From contig WRKM01000011.1 of NCBI GenBank assembly GCA_009778065.1, forward strand, positions 25,225-89,224: a DNA stretch of 64,000 bases, written 5' to 3'. This stretch comes from Oscillospiraceae bacterium (GTDB lineage: Bacteria > Bacillota > Clostridia > Oscillospirales > Ruminococcaceae). The notes under the pieces are model-generated. The model saw only the letters and a list, made by a program, of their open reading frames with translations. It was not told the origin of the DNA and did no database searches. Below, one piece after another: positions 35,227 to 44,168 of the stretch. A program made the translations under genes and the position numbers. Position 1 is the stretch's first letter; every line of letters begins with the position of its first letter.

Positions 35227-35568
35227 TTAAATCTCTCTTTTAAGAACGATAGTTAACTCGTCTCCTTCAATTTGCGCCTCCGCATGGTCGCACATCATAC
35301 CAATCAGCATCATCTCGCTGTATTCTTCCGAGTTACCCATAAGCTCCCAAAAATCCTGTTCCATCTCCCTTTGGCGCGGTGCGCTGAGGTATTTTCTCAG
35401 CTTTTCTAAGGATTCATCCGAAATCGTTACGGGACTTGCCTTAACCTCGAAGACGTTAGCACTGTCTATCCGTTTTATATCGAGATGATAATCCGTCGCA
35501 CCATACAAGTGGCAAAACGACAAAAGATCGCTCGCCATTTTCATTTTTTTCTCAAATTCAAGCTTCAT
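35227..35568 (-). CDS. Small soluble protein, unknown, next to the DUF1576 gene
   Basis: A 113-residue mixed alpha/beta protein without membrane segments or known motifs. It has an ATDYHLDIKRID segment near 24-35 and an acidic helix EQDFWELMGNSEEYSEMM near 69-86. It lies between the DUF1576 gene and the winged-helix gene in the signalling operon, so it may be an adaptor for either. Function unknown. Confidence 0.7.
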   Translation of the reverse strand: MKLEFEKKMKMASDLLSFCHLYGATDYHLDIKRIDSANVFEVKASPVTISDESLEKLRKYLSAPRQREMEQDFWELMGNSEEYSEMMLIGMMCDHAEAQIEGDELTIVLKREI

Positions 35569-35636
35569 TATTATCCGAAATGTCCTTTCTGTAAAAAAGA
35601 TAAGTGAAAAAAATTCATTTTCCCCGATTTTGCAGA

Positions 35637-36911
35637 TTAACTTTCAAGCTTATCCTTATCCTTTTTAAAAGTAGATAAAAGCGGTAACATGAACATAGCG
35701 ACAAACCCCGCGGCGAACCCGTTGTTGTATAGGTTTAATCCGCTGTTCATTTCACTTACAAACATAGCTACATTTACATGTAAAAATCCCGCAACAGCAC
35801 CCCAAATCCAGCCGTAATGACCCGAAATAGGCGCGAGTGCCGCCGAAAAGAGGATTGCCGCCACCTTCGAGGGAGATGTGAACTCCCATTCGTTTAAATA
35901 TGCCGAAATAATTGCACCCGCTATAACGGGGACTACATTTCTTAAATGTTTTCCGAAACAGGCGAATCCCGTCATAGTGAATATTCCCGCGATAGCCACT
36001 CCGTTTAGCTGTGCGCCCATTAACAGTACGACCGTAGTCGCGAACGCGCAAAGCACCCCCATATTTATGAATACGCTGTTTTCATACAGGAAATAATAAT
36101 CGGTAACCAACCGACCCGAGTGAGTGAGAATCTTCCTGAATCCGCTGATACTCTTTTTAAATCCCCCTGCGAAAAATCCGACGCAAACTAAAATAACGGA
36201 AACGCTGTATAATATAACAGCTAAAACAAGGTTATTGCCGCTGCTCCAAATATCGGCCGGCTCGATGCTTATTCTGAAGCTCCGCAGAACCGTCGAAAAA
36301 ATCACCGCAATCAGTCCGCCCGCGAAACCCATATTATATAGGTTATAACCGCCGTGGATTCTTACCGTATGGGCAGAAATAGAGGGAAAAATAAAACCGA
36401 TAACGAACCCGAACAGAATCCCCACCGATATTTCGATTATGCGGGGAAATGTTCCGAGAAAGCCGATTTCACTGACTACCGGTGTAAGCGTCGCCACTAA
36501 AAGCGCGGCGAGCGAGTAATTAACGAAGGGTTCTCGCTTATATTTGGAAAAAAGCCAAACACCTATCGTAAGCGGGAGCATATTAAACAAGTTCTTACCG
36601 AAAAAGGAGAACCCCGCAGTCAGCCACAGTGCCATTATCGTCGCACCGTTTGGCTTTACCCCCGAAAGCATGAGGATTAATATACTGACGAAACCCACGA
36701 GCGACACGTTAAGCAATGCCGAACCGACCCCGCCGACCGCTATATAATCGGTAACTAATATTGAACTCGAGGTGACGATTTTTAATAAGCCATCCAACAA
36801 CTCCGATGGCTTTTCTAAAAAGAATGCACACAGAAAAAAACCGAAATTTATCGAAAATAAAACAACGTAAGGTAAGTAAAACCGTCTGCGAAGGCGGATT
36901 TTATTTTCCAC
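35637..36911 (-). CDS. DUF1576 integral membrane protein with internal duplication
   Basis: A 424-residue protein with at least ten hydrophobic helices. The two halves are clearly related: ILVTDY...NG-x-A-T-I...FFGK...GGYNLYNMGFAGG near 51-205, and RLVTDY...NGVAI...CFGK...GLNLYNNGFAAG near 268-410. Each half ends with the same GxNLYNxGFA motif. Two-fold repeats of this kind suit a transporter or channel. It overlaps the kinase end by 11 bases. Substrate unknown; coupling to the sensor kinase is likely from the overlap. Confidence 0.85.
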   Translation of the reverse strand: MENKIRLRRRFYLPYVVLFSINFGFFLCAFFLEKPSELLDGLLKIVTSSSILVTDYIAVGGVGSALLNVSLVGFVSILILMLSGVKPNGATIMALWLTAGFSFFGKNLFNMLPLTIGVWLFSKYKREPFVNYSLAALLVATLTPVVSEIGFLGTFPRIIEISVGILFGFVIGFIFPSISAHTVRIHGGYNLYNMGFAGGLIAVIFSTVLRSFRISIEPADIWSSGNNLVLAVILYSVSVILVCVGFFAGGFKKSISGFRKILTHSGRLVTDYYFLYENSVFINMGVLCAFATTVVLLMGAQLNGVAIAGIFTMTGFACFGKHLRNVVPVIAGAIISAYLNEWEFTSPSKVAAILFSAALAPISGHYGWIWGAVAGFLHVNVAMFVSEMNSGLNLYNNGFAAGFVAMFMLPLLSTFKKDKDKLES

Positions 36912-39900
36912 AGAATTCCCCCTTTATGACCTCCTTACATAGCCGTGCGCCGTCTTCGTACTCCATAATCTCCGCCGCTTTAATAATGTCACAGATTAAT
37001 TTGCCGTATTTGTCGTATTCGTCATACTCGTCGCAGGAAGAGTTTTCTCTGAGTATGGCGACTTTTTCATCGATTGCGTCACAATCGCCGATTGAGAAAT
37101 CACGCGCTAAGACTCGTATTATATCCTCTAATTCTACTAATTCGAGCGGCGATTCGTGTATCGAACCCTCATGGTCATCGTCCTCGCGCGGGAGTGCGAG
37201 CGAGACCCTCTGTGACAGCCACCTCAGACGGTCGCAGAATCTGCCGTTGTTCTCGTTGCAGAATATTTGATTTTTTTTGCTTGCCTCTGTTTCGAGTTGT
37301 TCGGCAATATCTCCTATTGACTTTGCGCCGATATTATACAAAAGGCTCTTTATGCCGTTTATTACTATAGTGTAGTTCAAAAAGTCGCCGATTTCCAAAT
37401 ACTCCGTAAGACTATCGGTATAGTCATCCGTTTCATAGGCAAGCCGCCTAAGCAAATTCATGTAAATCTCAATGTTTGAACCCATATTATTAAGAGCTTC
37501 GTTAAAATTAATCTCGGTAATAGCAACAAGCTCTATGGGGAGGGCGGAAAGAATATCGACGTCTTTTTCTTCCGCAAATCTGCCGAGTGCGGACGTGATT
37601 TTATTATGCGGTAACCACTTACTTAAAGCGTTATTTAATTCGTTCGGGTCTATAGGCTTTGCCAAATAGTCGCTCATACCCTTGAAAATTAACATATCCC
37701 TGACCCCGTGGACTACGTTTGACGTAACCGCAATAATGGGCAGAGACGTATACTTGCCGCCCATCTCTCTGATTCTTTGGGTGATTTCCACGCCATCCAT
37801 ACCGGGCAAAAACTGGTCCATAAAGACGAGGTCGTATTCCTTTTCCCGAATCATAGTGAGAGCTTTGTATCCGTCTTTTGCGACATCGGGGCGAATATCG
37901 TGGGTCGACAGAATACCTAAGGTGACGGTTACATTTATCGTATTATCCTCGACTAATAAAATTTTAGCGTTTTTAGCATAAATCTTTTCGCTGACGCCTG
38001 TTTCTTTAATCAGGCTTTTATCGCCGACAACCAACGGGAAATAGAGCTTGAAAACGCTTCCGCGTCCTTCTTTACTGTCGAATTCTATTCTGCCTTTTTG
38101 CATTTCCATGAGCCTTTTGCATATGGCGAGTCCGAGTCCCGTGCCTTTTAGTCCGCGGTCTTTGGTAGAATCGGGGTTCATAAATGCGTCAAACATACGC
38201 GGAATATTTTCTTTGCGTATACCTACGCCTGTGTCGCTGACAGTGAATAACAGCGAGCAGCCGCCATCGGGATTTGCTGTTGTTTCAACCTCTAACGTAA
38301 CGCCGCCCTCGCGGGTATATTTAACAGCGTTGCTGACGATATTGACTATCACCTGCTTCATTCGGGTTTCATCACCGTATATGACCTCCGGCAGTTCACG
38401 GGATGTAACGCTTTTAAACTCTATACCCTTATGCCGTGCGGAGATTCTTGCCGCTGAGCATATATTTTCCGTAAAAGTGCTGAGGTTGAAATGCGTGGGT
38501 ATAAGCTCAAGTCTGCCGGTTTCTATCCGTGAAAAGTCCATCACATCGTTGATGAAATTAATCAGCATGTGGGTGGTTTCTTTTATATCACGGAAATACC
38601 GTGCCTGTGTTTCGCTGAGGTTTTCGGTGTCGAACAGCTCGCTGATGCTGATAATAGCGTTCATGGGTAACAGCATTTCGCGAGTCATACGGGTGAGAAA
38701 TTCGCTCTTTAAGCTGACCGCCGCTTCTACTCTCCTGTTTGTTTCAGCAAGGTCGGCGGCGCGTTCGATTGCACGGAATTCGAGAGCCTTAGTCGCCTTA
38801 ATCAGATTACGTTCAATGCTCTGATAGTACCCCGCGAGTACGAATATCTGCATAAAACAATAGAAAATCACGGTAACAGGGAACAAGTCAAAGCTCATGA
38901 GCAGTAAAAAGCCGAGGTTGTTAAGTACCGCACCGCATAATAAAACTAAAATGCTTATGCCCTCCAAAAGGGAATAATTACCCTCTTTTGTGCGTATGGC
39001 TTTTACTGTGTTCATCGTACTCAGCACTAACGCCGCCACCGCAAACGCCAATGCCGTCGCATATATAAAGGTACGTAACGCGCTGACATGATAAGGTGAA
39101 ATCACCGCTATAATGATACACTTCAGCAATATAAAAGCCGTGAGTACCTTTTCTATATGCTTTAACTTGATATACCTTTTTATGATATGAATGGATGCGA
39201 AGTATGTACCTACCGAGAGTGCGATATGTTCAAGGGCGTACAGCACCCTTGCGCTGACTTCCGGAACCAAATGGTAGGCGTGGTTTTCTCCGAGGTTCGT
39301 CAGTGCCAGATACAGTCCGCAGAGTGATACTATCGCGAAATTGAGATATTCGCCTTTATCTCTGTTACGCATGAAAATAGCGAGGAAATATAACACTAAG
39401 ACCGTCACCGCACCTATAGACATCCCCGTAATCACCTTAATATACCCGCTATAATGGGCGATTGTATTGGGAAAACCCAAAAAGATGGCGTTCGCCAATC
39501 CTGCATCCACATGGTCATAGCTCTGAACGTGAACTATGACCTCAAAGGAGTCGGCGGAAACCGGTCGGATATAACCTGTGCTTCCGTTATAGGCGAAATA
39601 ATGCTCGTCTATGTTCTCGGAAACATTTCCGCCCTCGCAGACCAAGGTGCCGTTAAGGTAGACTCTGTAGGCTCCGTACTGATATTTTGAGAAGACCCCG
39701 ACGCCGTTGATTTCTATCGGTGCGGCGATAACCATGCGATAGGTGGCGTACCCTGAGCCGTTCGGCATATATACAGGCTCGTCCCTCCAATAATGCGGAT
39801 AGCTTCTGTACACCATACCATCGGGGATTCCGTCGGCAAAATCAGCCGAATATAAAAGTTGATTAGGATAAAACTCCCATTCGCCGTTCATCATAAACAG

Positions 39901-40092
39901 GTCTTTCGCATAATCGAAATCGCTCCCCTCTCGCAGGCTGATTTCACCTCTGTTTACATCGGCGTTTCTGATAACGAAAACCGCGGGCGTCGCAAGAGTC
40001 AGACCCAAATAAATCATTATTCCCAAGGAAACAAGCAGAAACACGAGCTTTATCATGCTTTCGGATTTGATGTTAAATACATTTTTCTCCAT
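36901..40092 (-). CDS. 7TMR-DISM hybrid histidine kinase-like protein lacking its phosphotransfer histidines
   Basis: A 1063-residue protein: N-terminal helix (about 13-37), extracytoplasmic jelly-roll domain (NGEWEFYPNQLL near 70), seven membrane helices (about 215-430), HisKA-like helix, ATPase domain (N box QVIVNIVSNAVKYT, DTGVGI, GTGLGLAI), a receiver (LLVEDN, FMDQFLPGMDG, AKPI, all intact) and a C-terminal HPt-like domain. The HisKA motif reads FLTRMTREMLLPMNAI, so Arg (codon 38680-38682) replaces the phosphoacceptor His. The HPt motif reads VINGIKSLLYNIGA, so Asn (37357-37359) replaces His. Confidence 0.93.
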   Translation of the reverse strand: MEKNVFNIKSESMIKLVFLLVSLGIMIYLGLTLATPAVFVIRNADVNRGEISLREGSDFDYAKDLFMMNGEWEFYPNQLLYSADFADGIPDGMVYRSYPHYWRDEPVYMPNGSGYATYRMVIAAPIEINGVGVFSKYQYGAYRVYLNGTLVCEGGNVSENIDEHYFAYNGSTGYIRPVSADSFEVIVHVQSYDHVDAGLANAIFLGFPNTIAHYSGYIKVITGMSIGAVTVLVLYFLAIFMRNRDKGEYLNFAIVSLCGLYLALTNLGENHAYHLVPEVSARVLYALEHIALSVGTYFASIHIIKRYIKLKHIEKVLTAFILLKCIIIAVISPYHVSALRTFIYATALAFAVAALVLSTMNTVKAIRTKEGNYSLLEGISILVLLCGAVLNNLGFLLLMSFDLFPVTVIFYCFMQIFVLAGYYQSIERNLIKATKALEFRAIERAADLAETNRRVEAAVSLKSEFLTRMTREMLLPMNAIISISELFDTENLSETQARYFRDIKETTHMLINFINDVMDFSRIETGRLELIPTHFNLSTFTENICSAARISARHKGIEFKSVTSRELPEVIYGDETRMKQVIVNIVSNAVKYTREGGVTLEVETTANPDGGCSLLFTVSDTGVGIRKENIPRMFDAFMNPDSTKDRGLKGTGLGLAICKRLMEMQKGRIEFDSKEGRGSVFKLYFPLVVGDKSLIKETGVSEKIYAKNAKILLVEDNTINVTVTLGILSTHDIRPDVAKDGYKALTMIREKEYDLVFMDQFLPGMDGVEITQRIREMGGKYTSLPIIAVTSNVVHGVRDMLIFKGMSDYLAKPIDPNELNNALSKWLPHNKITSALGRFAEEKDVDILSALPIELVAITEINFNEALNNMGSNIEIYMNLLRRLAYETDDYTDSLTEYLEIGDFLNYTIVINGIKSLLYNIGAKSIGDIAEQLETEASKKNQIFCNENNGRFCDRLRWLSQRVSLALPREDDDHEGSIHESPLELVELEDIIRVLARDFSIGDCDAIDEKVAILRENSSCDEYDEYDKYGKLICDIIKAAEIMEYEDGARLCKEVIKGEFCGK

Positions 40093-40523
40093 TATCGTCC
40101 TCCACCTCTTTCAACCAACGAAATATTGATACCGAGGATTTCCGCTGTCATCTCGCGAAACTCTTTTAAATCGCAGGGTTTTCCAATCACCCCCGCCACG
40201 TTTCCGTAGCCTTCGAGCTTTTTTACGATTTCTTTCTGGGGACTCTCGGTAATTATTAAAACCGGAATATCCCCATAATCGCCCGAATTAAGCAAAAAAT
40301 CTAATAATTCATATCCGGAATTATCAGGCATCTCCAAATCCGATATTATGAGCTTTATATTCTCTGCCTTTTTGAGTGCGGCTTCTGCCGAGTTTTTTGA
40401 TTTTACGGCGTAAACCCGGACGAAGTCCGAAACGGCATTTCGTAGAGAGAGCCGTTTTTCAGAAAGGTTGTGAATAATCAGAACTGCGTTTCGCGCTTTC
40501 TTGATGTCTGCTGAATCATTCAT
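40092..40523 (-). CDS. Stand-alone receiver-domain protein with altered acidic pair
   Basis: A 143-residue receiver-fold protein. The phosphoacceptor strand is kept (LIISDLEMPDNSG), as are the Thr (LIITES) and the Lys (IGKP). The acidic pair that binds magnesium reads His-Asn (VLIIHNLS near 13-20), so normal phosphorylation is doubtful. Its TAA overlaps the kinase ATG (TAATG), so the two are made together. It is the first gene of the operon. Confidence 0.88.
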   Translation of the reverse strand: MNDSADIKKARNAVLIIHNLSEKRLSLRNAVSDFVRVYAVKSKNSAEAALKKAENIKLIISDLEMPDNSGYELLDFLLNSGDYGDIPVLIITESPQKEIVKKLEGYGNVAGVIGKPCDLKEFREMTAEILGINISLVERGGGR

Positions 40524-40557
40524 AATATGTTAACCCTCCATGATGTACTTAAATATT

Positions 40558-40586
40558 ATTATAACAAAGTTTTTATGTAATTACAA
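40558..40586 (-). promoter_or_regulatory. Sigma-A promoter of the signalling operon
   Basis: On the minus strand TTGTAA (40586-40581) and TATAAT (40563-40558) with 17-base spacing, 35 bases upstream of the pseudo-receiver gene. GGAGGG lies before the start. Confidence 0.75.
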
Positions 40587-40632
40587 GTCTTTTTACATGA
40601 TTTAATTTACGATTTTATTTAGTTTAAATCGC

Positions 40633-40661
40633 TTGACAGTTAATTCTTAAAATGTTATACT
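40633..40661 (+). promoter_or_regulatory. Sigma-A promoter of the hydrolase-murF-ddl operon
   Basis: TTGACA (40633-40638) and TATACT (40656-40661) with 17-base spacing, 67 bases upstream of the first gene. Confidence 0.85.
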
Positions 40662-40728
40662 TATTTGGGTAGAATTACTTGTCGCAGAGCAAACATATAA
40701 TGATTATAATGCTTGCGGAGGGATTGCT

Positions 40729-41487
40729 TTGTTTGTTGATATTATTAATACGAGGGTAGATTATGTCGATAGCGGCGGTAAGAATCCCGTCTTGCTCCTG
40801 CTTCACGGTTGGGGCTGTGACAGCCGAACCTATCACGCGCTTACAGATGAGCTTTCGCTTACCTTTCGCGTAATCGTCCCCGACCTGCCCGGCTTCGGAA
40901 ACAGCCCCGAACCGCCCGAACCTTGGGGTGTAGGCGAATATGCGGGGTTAATCCGTGCATTTTGCGAGAAATTGAACCTTCAGAGTATTACCTTGTTCGG
41001 GCATAGTCTCGGTTGCCGTATAATTATTAAACTGCTTGCAGACGGTTTTACGCCCGCAACGGGTAAGGTAGTCCTTACGGGTGCGGCGGGAATTAAAACC
41101 CCGAAAAGCTTGCCCCGAAGAATAAAAACTGCTGTTTTTAAAGTAGGGAAGCTATTTTTAAAGCCGTTTCCGAAATTTCTTGAAAAATTACAAAGCAAAA
41201 GCGGCTCTGCCGATTATCGTGCGGCGTCCCCCATGATGAGAAGATGTCTCGTGAAAATCGTTAATGAAGACTTGACGCCGTTATTGCCTTTAGTAAACCG
41301 TGAGGTTTTATTGATTTGGGGCGAAAACGACGACTCCACGCCGCTGTCTGACGGGCGTTTAATGGAGTTAAAAATGCCGAATGCGGGGCTTGCCGTAATA
41401 AAAAACGCAGGGCATTATGCCTTTTTTGACCAGCCGGAGCAGTTCGGGAGGGTTTTAAGCTCTTATTTTTCGTATGGAGGCAGTTAG
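40729..41487 (+). CDS. Alpha/beta hydrolase
   Basis: A 252-residue hydrolase with oxyanion HGWG near 26-29, nucleophile elbow GHSLG near 92-96, acid in WGENDDSTP near 201-209 and a C-terminal catalytic GHYAFFDQPE. Substrate unknown; its place before MurF-like and Ddl genes suggests a cell-envelope link. It starts with TTG and GGAGGG lies six bases upstream. Confidence 0.9.
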   Translation: MFVDIINTRVDYVDSGGKNPVLLLLHGWGCDSRTYHALTDELSLTFRVIVPDLPGFGNSPEPPEPWGVGEYAGLIRAFCEKLNLQSITLFGHSLGCRIIIKLLADGFTPATGKVVLTGAAGIKTPKSLPRRIKTAVFKVGKLFLKPFPKFLEKLQSKSGSADYRAASPMMRRCLVKIVNEDLTPLLPLVNREVLLIWGENDDSTPLSDGRLMELKMPNAGLAVIKNAGHYAFFDQPEQFGRVLSSYFSYGGS

Positions 41488-41490
41488 GCT

Positions 41491-42966
41491 GTGGATATTT
41501 CTACTGTAGTTTTTATTATCTTAGTTGTAATTTCTGTTGGCTTTTTTATCGCCGCTTCTGTTTATTGGTTCGTTCGCTCAATGCACATATTTCAACTAAA
41601 CTCATATAAAAATGCCGCACACATAAAATGGCTTTTTAAAAACGGTTATATTAAGCTGCTTAAGGCGAAAAAGGCGAAGAAACCGCTTGTCTATACACAC
41701 AGGGTACAGCGAATGTGTGTAAGCTCTGCTGTAGTTTACGGGGTTTTGCTTTTTTGTGTGGTTTTTGCGGCTCTTACCGTTTCGATTTTTTATTTTTACG
41801 GAGCGTTGTTTTTACCGTGGCTTGCAATCCTGCTCCCCGTGTTAGCAAATATAATAAACGCCCCTTTTGAAAAAGCTAACAACAACCGCTATATAAACGA
41901 AGCAAAGCGAATTATAGATTCGCACAAGAGCCTTGTCACAATCGGCATAACGGGCAGTTACGGAAAGACATCCGCAAAATATTTTCTCCATAAACTGCTT
42001 TCTGAAAAATACAACACCCTGATGACCCCCGAAAGTTATAACACAACCCTCGGCGTCGTTAAAACTATCCGAAACGAATTAAAATCCACTCATGAAATAT
42101 TTATCTGCGAAATGGGTATGAAATGGAAAGGCGACATAAAAGAAATCTGCGATATAGTAAAACCCAAGCACTCAATGATTACCTCAATAGGTCCTCAGCA
42201 CTTAGAAACCATGAAAACAATCGAGAATATTATTAAGGAGAAATTTTCTGTTACAGACTGTATAGATGACGGCTATGTTTTTCTTAACGGCGAAAATGAG
42301 TATATCCGAAATAAAAGAATTAATAAAAATACTGTTAAATACGGAACACAGTCCGTTCAATTCGACTACACGGCAGAAAACATAGGCGTTTCGGAAAAAG
42401 GCACGACTTTTGAAGTCACCTCCCCCGACGGCGAGATTGTAAAATTTTCTACACGACTTCTCGGCAGCCATAACGTGGTGAACATAACAGGCGCAATCGC
42501 CGTAGCAAACACCCTCGGAATCGGGATGAAAGAATTAGTCAAGCCCGTAAAAATGATTGAACCCGTTCCGCACCGATTGCAAATAATAAATAGAGGAAAC
42601 GATATAATAATCGACGATGCGTTTAACTCAAACCCCGTAGGCGCGAACGCCGCCCTTGACGTTTTGAAGATGTTCAGCGGAATAAGGTTCTTGATTACCC
42701 CCGGCATGGTAGAACTCGGCGAAAAAGAGTTTGAGCTGAACCGTGCCTTCGGGCAACACGCCGCCGACTGTTGCGATTATGCGGTTCTTATTGGTGAAAA
42801 GCAAGCGGTTCCCATAAAAGAGGGTTTAATAGAGGGCGGCTTCCCGGAAGACGGGATTAAGATTTTTAAAACCCTTGATGAGGGGTTGAAGTTTACGGAC
42901 GGGACGGATTCAGGCGGAAAGCAGAAAATAATCCTGCTTGAAAACGATTTACCGGATAATTATTAA
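41491..42966 (+). CDS. Membrane-anchored MurF-like Mur ligase
   Basis: A 491-residue Mur ligase. The N-terminal 130 residues hold about three membrane helices (near 5-30, 77-100 and 105-122) in place of the usual soluble UDP-binding domain. The ATP-binding GITGSYGKTSAKYF is near 151-164, then NTTLGVVKTIRNE, ICEMGMKWKGDI and the C-terminal domain motif DDAFNSNPVGA. It joins D-Ala-D-Ala to the muropeptide in classical MurF, and ddl is the next gene, so the same step is likely. GTG start three bases after the hydrolase. Confidence 0.87.
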   Translation: MDISTVVFIILVVISVGFFIAASVYWFVRSMHIFQLNSYKNAAHIKWLFKNGYIKLLKAKKAKKPLVYTHRVQRMCVSSAVVYGVLLFCVVFAALTVSIFYFYGALFLPWLAILLPVLANIINAPFEKANNNRYINEAKRIIDSHKSLVTIGITGSYGKTSAKYFLHKLLSEKYNTLMTPESYNTTLGVVKTIRNELKSTHEIFICEMGMKWKGDIKEICDIVKPKHSMITSIGPQHLETMKTIENIIKEKFSVTDCIDDGYVFLNGENEYIRNKRINKNTVKYGTQSVQFDYTAENIGVSEKGTTFEVTSPDGEIVKFSTRLLGSHNVVNITGAIAVANTLGIGMKELVKPVKMIEPVPHRLQIINRGNDIIIDDAFNSNPVGANAALDVLKMFSGIRFLITPGMVELGEKEFELNRAFGQHAADCCDYAVLIGEKQAVPIKEGLIEGGFPEDGIKIFKTLDEGLKFTDGTDSGGKQKIILLENDLPDNY

Positions 42967-42983
42967 TACCGGAGGAGAATATT

Positions 42984-44168
42984 TTGAGAATAAAGTTAGC
43001 TGTTTTTTTCGGCGGAAAAAGCGTTGAACACGAGGTTTCGGTAATAACCGCCCTACAGGCTGTCCGTTCACTGAACCCCGATAAATATGAAGTGATTCCC
43101 GTCTATATTGATAAAAACAATTGTATGTATACGGGTGTCATGACAGGTAGAATTGAGTCATATTCGGATATAGCAATGCTTAAAAGGCAAAGTATACGTG
43201 TCGTTCCCGTCCGTGATGGTGAGAGGGTTTTCCTTGTAAAATATCCGGGCGGCTTAGGCAGAAAAATTATAAGTGAAATTGATATTGCTTTTCCCATGGG
43301 GCATGGTACAAACGTGGAAGACGGTGTTTTGCAAGGTCTTTTACAATTTCTCGGTATACCATATGTAGGGTGCGATGTTCTTTCGGCGTCATGCGGCATG
43401 AGCAAGTATACGCAGAAAGTTTTACTTAAAAACGAGGGAATCCCCGTTCTCGATTGTATCAGAATAAAATCCGCCGATGTTTTTTCCGACAGCGAGAAAG
43501 TTTTAAAGCTCATAGAGGAAAAAATCAGCTTTCCCGCCGTCATAAAACCCAATAACTTAGGCTCAAGCGTGGGAATAAAAATAGCACGCAGTCAAGCGGA
43601 AGCAGAAGACGCACTTGAACACGCCTCACTCTTCAGCGGTGAGCTGATTGCAGAACCTGTTGTTTCTAATTTACGGGAGTTCAATGTCTCGGTACTCGGC
43701 GACAGAGACGAAGCCGAAGCGAGCGAATGTGAAGAGCCGATTGCGGCAGAGGAAATCTTGAGCTACCGCGATAAGTACGAGAATAACGCAAAAGGTAAAG
43801 ATGGGAAAACATCGGGCTTAGCGTCTCTTTCGCGGAAAATCCCCGCCGACATTCCGCCTGAATTGCGGGAGAAAATACGCGGGATTGCGATAAGAGCCTT
43901 TCAAGCACTCGGTTGTTCGGGCGTTGCAAGGATTGATTTTCTTTACGATAATAAAAGCGGCGAGCTTTTCTTTAATGAAATAAACACCTTACCCGGTAGC
44001 CTGTCATTTTATTTATGGGAACCCACAGGCTTAAAGTATCCCGATTTGTTAGACAAACTCATTAACTTAGCGATAAAGCGTGAACGCGAGAATAAAGCGG
44101 TTAACTTCTCGTTCGATACAAACATATTATCAACTTTAAGATTCGGAATGAAAGGAAACAAGACGTGA
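42984..44168 (+). CDS. ddl: D-alanine--D-alanine ligase
   Basis: A 394-residue ATP-grasp enzyme making D-Ala-D-Ala. Motifs: FFGGKSVEHEVSVITA at 7-22, GTNVEDGVLQG, PFxGCD-like PYVGCDVLSASCGMSK, ATP-loop KPNNLGSSVGI, and metal-binding FNEINTLPGSLSFY near the C-terminus. The omega-loop region (EECEEPIAAEEI) is longer than in E. coli. It directly follows the MurF-like gene. Confidence 0.95.
   Translation: MRIKLAVFFGGKSVEHEVSVITALQAVRSLNPDKYEVIPVYIDKNNCMYTGVMTGRIESYSDIAMLKRQSIRVVPVRDGERVFLVKYPGGLGRKIISEIDIAFPMGHGTNVEDGVLQGLLQFLGIPYVGCDVLSASCGMSKYTQKVLLKNEGIPVLDCIRIKSADVFSDSEKVLKLIEEKISFPAVIKPNNLGSSVGIKIARSQAEAEDALEHASLFSGELIAEPVVSNLREFNVSVLGDRDEAEASECEEPIAAEEILSYRDKYENNAKGKDGKTSGLASLSRKIPADIPPELREKIRGIAIRAFQALGCSGVARIDFLYDNKSGELFFNEINTLPGSLSFYLWEPTGLKYPDLLDKLINLAIKRERENKAVNFSFDTNILSTLRFGMKGNKT

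Noticed and set aside
38048..38824. Long plus-strand open frame of 258 codons inside the kinase gene
   Set aside because: It is antisense to the conserved HisKA and ATPase domains, has Ser-rich low-quality sequence and no ribosome-binding site; it is a shadow of the real gene.
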